A DNA stretch of 64,000 nt, from NCBI GenBank assembly GCA_029747585.1, contig JAPEVF010000066.1, forward strand, positions 62,001 to 126,000. The letters are read 5' to 3'. Source of the stretch: Pleurotus djamor (taxonomy: Eukaryota; Basidiomycota; Agaricomycetes; Agaricales; Pleurotaceae). This document shows, in pieces, positions 21,966 through 32,919 of the stretch. The position numbers were made by a program, and so were the translations under genes. The first letter of the stretch is position 1, and each line of letters opens with the position of its first letter. Below the pieces are notes generated by a model, which saw only the letters and a list, made by a program, of their open reading frames with translations, did not search any database and was not told the DNA's origin.

Positions 21966-24900
21966 ATGCCTACCGCCAACGATAAACTCATCTGCTACTG
22001 CTCAGTATGCATCGACAAGTTGCAAAGCGCGTCCACGATCCGTCATCACATCCAAACGGACCTTGAGATGGCCCAATCCCCTGACTTTCATAATACCCTT
22101 CAACAAATTTACCAGGACACGGCCATGGCAAATTCTGCGCGGCTTGATGCGCAATTAGTACACGTTGAGAGTAAGTATCTAGATATCTATTGCTTAGATC
22201 GGCTGTTTCACCCACTCAACATTGCTCATACATATAGGTCAACCAGCTTCATCATCGGATGGAATCAGAGAGTCAGATGAAGCAAGCCTGCGCAGTATTG
22301 ATTCTGGTGCGTTTCCCTTTGACTTTACCATAGTGAGATCTCCCTCATCTCATCCCCACAGGCGACTTTGCCCTCCCGCTCCCACCAACCTCCCCAATTC
22401 CATCCACCCGGCTCTGCACACCTCCGCTGCCAGCCTGTTCTCAACCGCCCACTCTTTCCAGCGAGCCGGAAACTGTGGACTCTGACTTGGCGTCTACCGC
22501 TACACTTCACCACATTTTCCCCGACGCCGACTCGGATGATATCACTGAATCTATTATCGACAACCTCTTTTCCCTTCCCCCATCCCAAGCGCAGCTTCAG
22601 AGCGAACTCCTCGGGGACTACAAGTGTCCGTCTCATCCTCCTACCAATCAAGAACGCGCCTTCGACCAAGGAACTCTGACCCCCATTCAGAAGTGGAGCT
22701 TGAAACTTTACATCACCTGGAAACGTAGCCGTGGAACCGTTGCGGCTTTCACAAACCACAAGGCTCTCCTTGAGGAAGCGTTGAGCATCCAACTACTTAG
22801 CCTATATATGGTCCGTGAGCTCGCACGTAGGATCACCGGTGTAACTCCCCGGTATATTGCTGTCTGTCCCAATAATTGCATCGCTTATACTGGCCAGTTC
22901 GAACATTTGACTGTGTGTCCGGGAAAACGCAGAGTTAAGGATACTTCCCAAAAGAAGGTTCGCACCCTCGATATACCATGTCGACTACCCAAGATCAGGT
23001 CAGCATCGGGGACAGTCCCACAAGCTCAGATGCTTGTTGTCCCTGTGCTGGCCAAAATCAGAGCCATGTTTGCGAATGAAACCTTTAGTGGGCATCTTCG
23101 TTACCGTGATCGACTCATGCGACAGACGATGGCCTTATTGGCCAAGGGAGCTGAAATTCGATACCAAGACTTTGGGAACGGTCGAGTTCAAGAGGAATTG
23201 CGCAAACGTGGCTTCACCTTTTCAGGATCCCCAAACAATGATGACTTCGAGCTTGCTTTTGCATTCACCTCCGATGGCGTTCAGCTTACCATGAAAAAGG
23301 AATCTGACACATGGGTCTTGATGATCATTATACTTGATTTACCGCCCTCCCTTCGCTATCGCATGGAGAATACCATTGTTGTCTGCGTCACTCCGGGTCC
23401 ATATCCTCCGGGAAACCTTGAATCATTTTTATATCCCCTTTTACAAGAAATGGCCACTCTCGGAGAAGGTGTCTGGGTTTGGGATGCGCTACGCAACGCG
23501 TACTTCGTGCTTCGTGCCTTTATTGTTCTGGCGTTAGCAGATCAAATGGGTTCTGCGAAACTCAATGGCTTGGTTGGTCACATCGGTCGAGTTGGCGATC
23601 GATACTCTGAAATGATCGCCGCTCGTTCAGCTGAAGATGGGAAGTATCTTTACTATCCCCTTTTCTCTGATACCTATGTCGCTGTGCTCAATCCCGATCG
23701 ACCAAGATACAATGCCCGCAATCTGCCCCTTCGCACCGAAGAGAAATATTGGTCAACTATCAGTCAGCTAGGCAACACATCCTCCAGCAGTCAACGTGCC
23801 GCCCTCGTTACCCAGACGGGCGTCTCCCGGCTTCCATTGCTAGCCGCAAGCAAGGCGTTCACATACCCATCGTGGTTCTTCCCCTCCGACCCATTCCATC
23901 TACTCTACGAAAATTGTGCCGCTTGGTTATGGGATTTAATGCTTGATTCAGGACATTTAACACGAGAGCAGGGGGCTGAATTTGGTCGCCTCTTGGCCTA
24001 TTCCAACACAACACTTCCCCCATCATTTAGTGGGCCCGTCAGAAATCTATATACAAAGCGGAACTCACAGTATAAAATTTACGAGTGGATGAATGTTGTC
24101 CATATGTATACGGTTCCCATTCTTCAAGCCGTTGGTGCCGATTCCCGTATTATCGATAACTATGCGTTGTTTGTCGAGATCGCCGAAGAAGTTACACATC
24201 TACGAGGACATACCGAAGCTGACCTTGAGGCTCTCGAAGGCAAGATCGCCATGTTTCTTCGATCGTACGAACATATCTACATCAACAGTCCTGCCGACAT
24301 CGTGCGCTGTCGACTATGTATTGCATACCTAATACACATACCCCGGCAAATCCGCTGGCATGGGAGCTTCCGTATAGGCTCGCAGGCAACTTGTGAGCTT
24401 ACGATCGGTCATTTGAGCAAGAAAATACGGTCGGCAAAAGCTCCATTCATTAATCTAGCTAACATCCTAGTTGAAGATGAAGTCATCGCCTGCTTGGACT
24501 TGCGCATGCCCCACCTCCATCCTCCAATCCCATTGTCCTCTAAAAATCAACCACGCCTAATTCGAAACTTTCCAATAACCCGGACAACTCTGCGATCAAC
24601 ATCATTTCAACTTGATCTGGCAGCGATAAAAGCGGCGGGAATATGGTCAGACTGGGATGGAGCAGTTGGCAAAAGTCTCATCAGTCGCTGGGGAAAATAT
24701 AGAATGAACATCCCTCGGGCAACCCTTACCACACTCCTGAGTGAGTCTAATCGACACGCAGGAGCAAGTATGAAGCATCGTTCGAGCCGTTATTTTGAAG
24801 CGATCACCAAAGATGGAAATATCTGGGGGGAGGCTCGTGCTATCTACCAGCGAGACGGACACAGCCCTGTATTGGTGTACAATGCTTTTGGGTCTGTGCG

Positions 24901-25192
24901 CTTGGTGCTTCGGGTTTGTCATGTTGCCAAGATGACAGGCTTTATCTCAGCAATTCCTCTGGAGTGTATTCAGGCTATTGTGGGTGTGTTTGGGTTTAAG
25001 GACGACCTGACCATTCTTCGCAAACACGCTGCACTTAGCATGCTCCAAGTTGCCGATCGAGGCCTTCCTGGTCCCACATTGGAGGCTGATGGTTTTGGTG
25101 ACATGATAGATGTCTCAAATAATGGAGAGGAGAGCCTAGAACTAGATGCATCTGACGATGAATACTATAATGACGCAGAGATAGAAAATTAA
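21966..25192 (+). CDS. Tnp2-like transposase with N-terminal zinc finger
   Basis: DNA transposase of the CACTA/CMC type. Exons 21966-22170, 22238-22306 and 22362-25192 join in frame to 1034 residues. The N-terminus has a C2H2-like finger (CYCSVCIDK with HH about 15 residues on), then a Ser/Pro-rich linker. The Tnp2 core includes ELAFAFTSDGVQLTMKKES, a DLPPSLRYRMEN block, CVTPGPYPPGNLESFLYPLL, GEGVWVWDA and LNGLVGHIGR, matching the order in Tnp2 proteins. The later SWFFPSDPFHLLYENCAAWL and a WHGSFRIGSQATCELTIGHL stretch match the conserved C-terminal half. The C-terminus is very acidic (LELDASDDEYYNDAEIEN). No stops or frameshifts interrupt the frame. Catalytic residues were not assigned. Confidence 0.85.
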
Positions 25193-25289
25193 AATATATT
25201 AGGAGCTTACAGGGGCAAATCATGTGAACGCCGACTTGACTTAGCGCAAGTTCCTTCCCTCACCCTGGTCTTTCTTGGCACAAACCAAC

Positions 25290-28200
25290 ATGCACCAGCG
25301 CGATTACTGGGACCATGAACGTGGCGCTCGAAGTGGAGGCTACAATAGCCAACGGTCATCTGGAGCATCTGGCTTACACCACGACTCACATATGCGCCTT
25401 CCTCATCCTGACAGCATCCCAGGAACAGAGTACCCACGCGCACCGTCTCAAGCAATGTCAGTCGCCTCAAGTACTGGGAGCTGGAAAGACTATGAAAGGC
25501 CCATCAATGATAGAGACCTAAGCTACATCCATGGGCTGGGACGGTCATCAGTGCTACAACCCAATTCGGCCATTGTTCCATCCAGTGTTGCCTCCGAAAA
25601 CTACGTCTCACTTAATGATCCTGAAGAAAGCACTTCTCGGCTATCCGTCTCTCGAGCATCATCACTTATTAGTGCTCGTAGTGGATGGGCTTCCCCAACT
25701 ATCAGTCATCGAGAAGTTTCCCCATCTGTTTCAAGTTTCTCGCGACCACCGTCACCCTCTGCGGATTCGCCAGTTCTCCCGTCCTCTCGACAGTCATCTC
25801 CTTCCTCGTCCGCCACACCAGAACATCAGCAACATCCAGTTTTAAACGTACTCATGAACAAGCTTGGTCAAGAACAACCCTTGGGATCAACGATGTCGTC
25901 GGCTCGCCCCCCTGTTCTCCTAAAGCTGCTCAATTTCCTGTGTACCATCCCCAGCCACAGTTTTGACCACACAGTGCGGGGAATGGAGTTGGTGGTTGAC
26001 TGGTACCATGATGAGTACTCGTTTCTGAGAAGACTGGCCCTTGAACGCGGGGATCTTGAATATGGTACAAGATTGTAGGCCTTTTATTATCTTATCATGA
26101 TTCATGTCCTGACTATCAGCGCGGGTAGATCTCCTTCACACTCACATGGCGCATTGCCCCCTCGACCAGCACCAGTATGTGACCAACACAATTCTCTTCC
26201 GGCCCCAACGCTGCAATTAGTCAACCTCACAATTTCGAAGCTTGAAGAGCTATCATCCCAGCTAACAATTAGCTCTCCTGAGCGCCCAGCAGGTTATCCC
26301 CACTCTGTACTCTGGTTCCGAGACGACGCGTACGCTGCACACTGCTATCATGCTGGAAATAAATCCCACCTGATTGCAAAGAAGATTTTGCGAAACAAAG
26401 ATGGGACCTCGCTGTCCGCTTTGATGCTCGATGCCATGGAACGCAACTCGGAACGTATCGCAAATGTTCTCTACTCCTCATTCAGTCCTATTGCCCCCCA
26501 TCACAAAGGCCGCGGCAAGGTGTACTACTCCCGATTTTTCAACAAAGCATATTTGGGTGCCATCATCGCGATCGAGATCATATGTCCTGAAGCTGCGTAC
26601 TGCGCGGATCATTATAAGGCTGAGAGCACCTTGCAAAGCGCCCTTGACACAATACGAAGCAGAGATCCAAACCGCCACCTCGAGCATCCTCCCACATGTC
26701 CATTTAATACACCAACCCATCTCCGCCCCTCAGTCACGCGGTCAAGCTCTAACTCATCACTCCAGCAGCGCAACGGATCAAACCCCACCAGTCGAGAAAG
26801 GCAAATACCCACCTCCCCTCTGCGTGTCGCTTCAAACTCAGGTCAGGCCCCTCATAGCCCCCCAATACGTTCTCAGCAACTGCCGCCACCTGCCCCAAAG
26901 TCACCTTATGCCCACAATAGGACGGCTCGTCCCGTTCTTTCATCCTCACTGCCGCCGGCTATATCAACCCCAGCCCGTCCATCTCCTCGGCTTGTAGCGG
27001 CGAGTCCATTGAAACAGACACCCAGGCGAGCGGCTAAACGCACAAATGCAGAGTTGGCTTCAACACCCAGCCCTGCACGCATCCAAGCGAAACGACTACG
27101 ACAGCCAGGTATGTTTCAACTGATAATGCTATGCTCCCATCATTTTAACCTCTACAGACCCTATAAATGAACCCGAACAACGAAATGATGAAGACATGGC
27201 GGAGCCGGACTCAGCCCTTACCAACATGCTTCAAGACAACACCGTTAATCCAGCGGCGGCGCAAGCACAAGCTACCGAGAATGTTGACCTACCCACAACT
27301 GCCAACGCCAATCAGCCCACTTCAAATGCCCCCGATTCACACACCCCCGAGCCACGTTCGCAGCCACTAGAAATAGAGTGGATCACGGTCCCTTCCACTT
27401 TCTCAGGTCTACATGGTGAGTAGTTCTTTCTACTTTTTCTTTTCTTGGTCAAAGCTCAAGCTCAGGACTCCAACAGCATACATTATCCAGTCGCAAGCAA
27501 GGAAAAACAACACCCCACCCGACCTCCTTATTGCTGCGCTGGAAATAGTGAACGTCTTCGGGCGGACCCCACTTTTTCAGCGGACCGATCCTAGCCAACA
27601 AGTCACAGAGTTTCTAGCCCGCCTGAAAGCAACGACACCGGCTGACGTTGATGAAGATAACACCAATGAATCATGGGGACATTATCAGTTCACCTCCGGC
27701 GCACTCAAGATTGACACGGTCATCAAATCGTGGTCTGATGTTGGGTCAGTGGGTATCGCCTGGGAGCTCCTTAGTGCTAGCCTTCGCATCTGCGATTGTG
27801 CGCGCTTCATTTGCTACAAAAATGGAGTTCGCCTCACCCCTCCAGACAAACGCTTGCTCGCTGATGATTATCTCGAGAAGCTTATGAATAAGATCGTCTC
27901 AGTTTGGCTCGCAGCAGGTGGAGTCCCTCGTCTTTCCTCTCTCTTTTCCTTTTTTGACTCTTTCTTCTTTGCGGCTTTTTAGGCAACCGAAGGGTTTACC
28001 GCTCGCTTCCTCTCATCAACTCGCCTGGAGCAAGCCTCCCAAGACATGCGCGTGATTACGCCAGCTTCATCAAACACAGCCGTGGCGCCCCCCAATAGTG
28101 ATGAACATGGCGAGCCCTCTGAGCCATCCGATAATCCCGCAACACCGCCAAAGGATCCGGCGGCCCTACTCAAGGTCAGTAATTCGCGCTCTTTGATGTT

Positions 28201-28488
28201 AACCCTGCTTATATCCCATCCTCCAGGCTGCTAGGTTACCGTACCTGCGCAGTCTTTGCGTCTCGCACCGTGTTCCCGACTATAAATCGAGTCTNAAAAA
28301 AAGATGAGGGTATGTGTAAATGCCTGTATTCAACCCATGTTCTGACACCAGCGATTCATCTAGTTATGGAGAAAATTCTCAGTGTACCGGCTGATGCCCG
28401 CAATCAATTGATGGAAGAATTGAAGGCACATCTCGATTCATTGCCGCCGCCACAATCCAAGACCAAGAATAAGTCTCGCAAGGCCTGA
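25290..28488 (+). CDS. Second gene of the Tnp2 element, unknown accessory protein
   Basis: Starts 98 nt after the transposase stop, same strand. Exon 1 encodes a Ser/Pro-rich disordered region. Splicing G|GTACAAG (about 26066) to TATCAG joins AGRSPSHSHG, then a folded block with YYSRFFNKAYLGAIIAIEI, a basic Pro-rich linker (QTPRRAAKRTNAEL), an acidic linker, and a second folded block AYIIQSQARKNNTPPDLLIA to YLEKLMNKIVSVWLAAG. The last exons end VMEKILSVPADARNQLMEEL and a Lys-rich tail KTKNKSRKA. An N beside seven As at about 28295 causes a stop; dropping it restores frame. The splice at about 27900-27982 is tentative. It may be a TnpA-like DNA-binding partner, but that is inference from position only. 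Confidence 0.65.
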
Positions 28489-28860
28489 TGTCGTCCGCAG
28501 ATGACGCGACAATTCTGCCAAATCCACTCTTATACCACCTTCGCCTACTCTACTAGCTTGTATACCAATGCGGTCCAGTAATACATCTTCTGAACACCTA
28601 TATACACCCTCGCGAGACCTGATTAAGACCTACAACTAACTAATGAGACACCCTTTGAAGACCAAGATGCACCAACCGTCACTAGCCCCACACCTGCCTC
28701 ACACCACCAGGCGGTGCGCAAATAGTGTCTGTCGGTGCCTCGAAAGTGGCATGATTTACCAAATCAACACCAAAACTGGACCAAAATTCTGATAAAATAA
28801 TATGGTGCCACGCGGTGGCCACAGGGTGTCCCCAGGGTGCAATTTCGACCCGATAAGGAC

Positions 28861-29297
28861 CAAAGGTACACTTTCGTTTTTACTGAGCTTCAACAGCTTT
28901 GCCCGATCGACTTGCGATCGACGTCCGATTTTCGCGTCTATACCTGCTTCGCGTCTCCTTTTGAGGAGCTAAGAACGAGGAATAGGAAAACAAATATCGT
29001 CAAGAGTGTTCTTCCTTCGCCTTGGACATGGAGCTTGTTGTCATTCCGGTGGTTACGCCGCGTCTTCGTGCGGGAAGGGGACCAGGTGTGGAATCCGCGG
29101 TGGTGTTTTCATGGTGTTGACGTTAGGAGGGCGATCACCCGCGTAGAAGCACCACCTATTTGTGTTGTGAATGTTTCCTTGGTATGGAGCGAAATATTTC
29201 GCCGCGGTGGGGTAGGCGGTAGAAGCAAGTAGTGTGCAGGAGTCGAGGACTTAGGATTTTGCGTTAATTTGTGCGAGGGGCTGAAGAACAAGAGCTC
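28861..29297. other. Upstream region of first hydrophobin
   Basis: No gene. Lies between the transposon and the hydrophobin promoter; the open frame at 28837-29232 looks fortuitous. Confidence 0.4.
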
Positions 29298-29304
29298 TAT
29301 ATAA
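29298..29304 (+). promoter_or_regulatory. TATA box of hydrophobin 1
   Basis: TATATAA 104 nt before the ATG at 29402. All three hydrophobin-like genes here have a TATA box 70-112 nt upstream, fitting strongly expressed genes. Confidence 0.6.
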
Positions 29305-29401
29305 CAGGTTGAAAACGGTTGAAAAATGTCAGCAAACCAACCAATTCCAACCTTCCATCGACAACTTACCACTACCAACTTCCGTCTATTTCTTTGCCAA
29401 C

Positions 29402-29960
29402 ATGATGATGGTCACCCGCATCCCTGCCTCTGCGCTCATCCTCGCTTCCGTCGCATACGCTCTGTCTATCCCCGGAACCTCGGGATCAGGACTGTCCGGA
29501 GCCACTGATACGTCGGGATCCACAAGCGGCTCTAGCTGCTCGCCCAACAGCTTGCTGTGCTGTGACGCCCAGACTGTAAGTTTCCCTGTCCTTTGCAACA
29601 TCATCAACATGCACTAATTAATGCCTCTCGCCCATTTTAGACCGACGATTTGTTGAGCGGCGTGGCTGGCACCCTTCAGTCCGTCGTCGCTGGCTTGCTC
29701 AGCGGAGGACCTACCGGTACGTCCTGATTTGCGGTCTTGGAGTACTCAACTCAATTTCCGCCCATTCATATCAGCGGGCTGCGAATCTGGTGGTGCTACA
29801 GCGTGTGCGACCCAACCACTCTGCTGCACCATTCCTGTCTTGGTTCGTATCCTCGTCACGTCGGTCACAGATGATTGGTCTCACATGTATCTGATATTTT
29901 CAGCAACCTGGCAGCACCTTATTGAGCGTGTCATGTTCACCGATTGATTTGAACCTTTGA
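29402..29960 (+). CDS. Class I hydrophobin, tandem copy 1
   Basis: Small secreted amphipathic protein that self-assembles at air-water interfaces to coat hyphae and fruit bodies. Exons 29402-29575, 29641-29716, 29775-29842 and 29904-29960 give 124 residues. A signal peptide of about 20 residues (IPASALILASVAYALS) leads to a Ser/Gly-rich spacer, then eight cysteines spaced C-X6-CC-X31-C-X7-C-X5-CC-X15-C-X7. This fits class I spacing. Blocks: SPNSLLCC, the amphipathic TDDLLSGVAGTLQSVVAGLL segment between Cys3 and Cys4, CATQPLCC and LLSVSCSPIDLNL. Three introns lie in phases 0, 1, 0. The start could be any of three consecutive ATGs (29402, 29405, 29408). The neighbour at 31012 is a close paralogue. 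Confidence 0.95.
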
Positions 29961-30015
29961 ACAGTAATAGTGAAACGGTGAAATCAGTAGCAAAGAACAA
30001 TAATCATGTATATTA

Positions 30016-30276
30016 TCAGTTGGCAGTAATCAGACGTTCTTGCAAATCATTTTGTTGATCGTTCATTTGTGTGACCAAAACTTTAGCGACGAGCGAAAGG
30101 TCTTGAGCTGTGCCTTCGTTCAGCGACCGTACCTCCTTTTTCACCATCTTAAAACATCTGACCTCAGCATCGACGCGGTCAGGAACGTACTCACAATTTC
30201 GGAGAAGTGAAATAACAGTATACGCGAATCTTTCGATGGGTGTACCTCCTCTGATCCTGTACGGAAATCCCGGCAT
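30016..30276 (-). CDS. Possible small protein or 3' fragment between the hydrophobins
   Basis: An 86-codon minus-strand frame with protein-like, helix-rich composition (CEYVPDRVDAEVRCFKMV; EVRSLNEGTAQDLSLVAKVL). A TGA lies directly before the first ATG, so it begins at 30276 or follows an intron; an upstream frame near 30455 (MIILRPHAALLSL) with a GTCAGT donor could be an earlier exon, but no acceptor joins it in frame cleanly. It could be the relic of a larger gene. No family recognised. Confidence 0.35.
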   Translation of the reverse strand: MPGFPYRIRGGTPIERFAYTVISLLRNCEYVPDRVDAEVRCFKMVKKEVRSLNEGTAQDLSLVAKVLVTQMNDQQNDLQERLITAN

Positions 30277-30899
30277 TCACGACGGTTTGCCTGGCTGAAG
30301 GGAAAGTAGAGTACTCCACAAGTACTGCAGGATATTGTTCCAGCCCTTGAGTACAATAGAGTGCTATGACTCACTGACCGATCCAAAGGCCCTTGATGCA
30401 TCACGATCATCGAAATGAGGGAAAGCAGCGCAGCATGGGGACGAAGGATAATCATTATTGATCCGGCAGAGTCAAGTGTATGATAGTGCTGTAAATGAAA
30501 TGTCAGGGATTCCGCGCGACGTTGGGGCTACCTGATAGCCATCATTCTACCTAGCAATTCGGGAGGTTGTAGGAAAGTTGTGCGTAGCTCGGAACTTGCG
30601 GACCTAGGACAGCCTTGTCTGGCATCCTTAGCCTCCGTGGTCTTGCCCTGTGCTTGGTTATTCGTTCTCCATGCAGATCCATACGCATCCTGTGGCTTGT
30701 AGATCAGTTTATATGGTGTCGAACATGTTCCGAACTAGTGGGGAAGAAGGTGGGGGTGAAAGTGAGATTGACACAACAAGGGTGAAAGGTCATCGACTCA
30801 ACAGGAACAAGAGCCTGATACACCGGTCCCCGATGTATTTGCGCGTGTTAGACGAGCAAGGCAGCGAGCTTATCGCTTGTGCACGGCCCATACGAGAAC

Positions 30900-30906
30900 T
30901 ATAAAA
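30900..30906 (+). promoter_or_regulatory. TATA box of hydrophobin 2
   Basis: TATAAAA 112 nt upstream of the ATG at 31012. Confidence 0.5.
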
Positions 30907-31011
30907 TTCGTTGAGTTGTCAATGAAGAGACCAATACACTGGCGCATCTCTACTTCACCTTCACCACCGTACAATTCACCAGTACCATTCACCACAGCAT
31001 TCTCAGCCATA

Positions 31012-31524
31012 ATGACCAACCGAATCCTTGCTGCATCGTTCATCGTCGCTTCGGTCGCGTATGCTTTGGTCCTTCCCGGCACGCCGAGAGCTTCGGACAG
31101 TTCTAGTTGCTCGCCCAGTACCCTGTTATGCTGCGACAGTGAGACTGTAAGCTGCTTTCGTTTGATATCAGTATGGTTGGCACAGACTGACGGGAGGGAT
31201 TTTCCAAGACCGACGATTTGTTGAGCGGCGTAGCTGGCACTCTTCAATCCATCGTCGCTGGTTTGCTTAGCGGGGGACCCATGGGTGGGTTGGAGGCTGT
31301 GGATAATGCTTTGATATATTAATGTGACTGCGGATGTAGAGGGATGCGAAACCGGGGGCGCCTCAGCGTGTGCTGTTCAACCGCTCTGTTGCACTGCTCC
31401 TGTCTTGGTCAGTGATTACTTCTGAGGAGTGCGAGACGATTCACTCACCATTTCTTCCGTGGAATAGCAAACAGGGAGTACTCTCCTAAAGGTTCAGTGC
31501 TCGCCGGTTGGGGCCAACCTTTGA
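31012..31524 (+). CDS. Class I hydrophobin, tandem copy 2
   Basis: Close paralogue of the hydrophobin at 29402. Exons 31012-31146, 31209-31284, 31340-31407 and 31468-31524 give 111 residues; exons 2, 3 and 4 have exactly the lengths of copy 1. The first intron ends in AAG. The signal peptide is ILAASFIVASVAYALVLPG, followed by a shorter spacer. Cysteines are spaced C-X6-CC-X31-C-X7-C-X5-CC-X15-C-X7, identical to copy 1. The Cys3-Cys4 loop differs by one residue over TDDLLSGVAGTLQSIVAGLL. The C-terminus is LLKVQCSPVGANL. Same orientation and 1.6 kb spacing point to recent tandem duplication. Confidence 0.95.
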
Positions 31525-32919
31525 TAAGAAGTCGAGAATAATGACAATTATCATGAACGTACAATATTAGAATGTCGTGACTCAATACTCTCTGAACTAC
31601 AGGCTCGCAGTACCGTTGACGTCAGTCGAAGTCACCAGAGCGCCTCAAATGTGGCAAACCAGTAGTGTGCAATGGGAAACCGAATTTTCTTTGCATAACA
31701 AAGAACGAATTTGATGCCAGGTGCGCGCGAGAGACTTCGAAAGTAGCACGTTCTTTGATGAGTTAAGACCCGAGTAAGAGTTGCTCAAGCGAACTTAGAT
31801 ATCAACAGGAAAATCCAAGGAGAGTGAGCCGCGAGCAGGCGGTACAGCAGCACATCGACGTATGAGAGTTGTGAGTCGAGGCTTAGGCTCGGGGTCGTGC
31901 ATCGTAAGACGAGTCAAAACGATAGTCTAGACCAATAAATTGTCATAATTTTGTCGATTAACGCCCAATGCGTCCTTCCGGATCCTAGGGATACTGCCAG
32001 GAGGAGACGGGGAAAATTGGAACAAAGTTGGAAGTAGAATCTTCAAGTGGGCGCTCCGTTTAGCGCCGGATCTTTTTGTGGCATTACGTCAGTCGGGGTG
32101 AACTCAACTCGAACAGCCCCAAAACAGCCCACTTCCTCATCGACATCGCTCGTATCCTGCGACCCTCTTTTCTCTTACTTGTCCTTGTCATTTCTAACAC
32201 AAGAATGCCCAGATATTCCGATGATGGATGGACGGAGGCAAGATCTCAAGGCGGGTGGTTGGGAGAAGATAGGTGGCTACTTGGGGGAAAGAGAATGCAA
32301 CGCGTAACGGATTTCTGAAGCAGACACAACAACACAGCCCGTAGTCAATGTCAATCGAGGCCTCCGCAACGCCGCTGCACAAAACCGTCACAAACACAAG
32401 GATGATGGACTTTGGCAAGACTTTGGCAAGTCTACTTCCGACCTGAAGAGAACATTCCAAGATTCAAGCTCAAGCTTCAAGTCGCATGTATTGCATGCCA
32501 CTCTGTTTTACAGGTGACGTTTCCACCCCATTCTAGTGTTGCAGATGCTGGTCCGGACCTACTCTGGTGCGAGTCTAAGGGAGCCCTCAGGCTGCGATAT
32601 TCCGTGGGCTCTTTACCTGCGACCACACCATTGGCAGGTCAAGCGCCCTTGGTCCCATTGCGCCGTGTCACCGTCCAGTGTCTTTGGCTATTCAACGTCA
32701 ACTCGATACCGGTGCTGGCGCGGCCTCAATTTCCTTCAGTGAGTGGTTCCTTTGCGCTATTATGGCTACGAGTTCGAACAGAGATGGGTTCTATGGTGCA
32801 TACTGTATGTTGAGAATAGGGAGGATACATAGAACGCATACTGTATACGAAAAGCATGTAAAATAGGGATGACCGAAGACAAGGACAATGAATATGAATA
32901 TTTGGGCAACAAGGGAGGC
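31525..32919. other. Intergenic region with duplicated tail
   Basis: No gene supported. The last 130 bases (from about 32790) resemble 38850-39000 and belong to the duplicated F-box block; a GAAGCTT-like stretch lies near 32463-32485. Confidence 0.4.

Larger units (their letters stand above)
21700..28860 (+). mobile_element. Tnp2-type (CMC superfamily) DNA transposon
   Basis: About 7 kb occupied by two long plus-strand genes, a Tnp2-like transposase and a second large protein. The termini are not resolved: no perfect terminal inverted repeat was found. Weak candidates are GGTTGGTGC near 21757 with its inverse near 28671, and palindromic CACC(A/G)CGTGG motifs near 21837 and 28806. Boundaries given are approximate. 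Both genes look open once an N at about 28295 is ignored, so the element may be recent. Confidence 0.7.

Noticed and set aside
22325..22792. 155-codon minus-strand ORF
   Set aside because: Lies wholly inside the transposase exon on the other strand; a shadow frame.
21700..28860. Classing the element as KDZ (Kyakuja-Dileera-Zisupton)
   Set aside because: The transposase shows the Tnp2 block order and no KDZ-type CxC domain.
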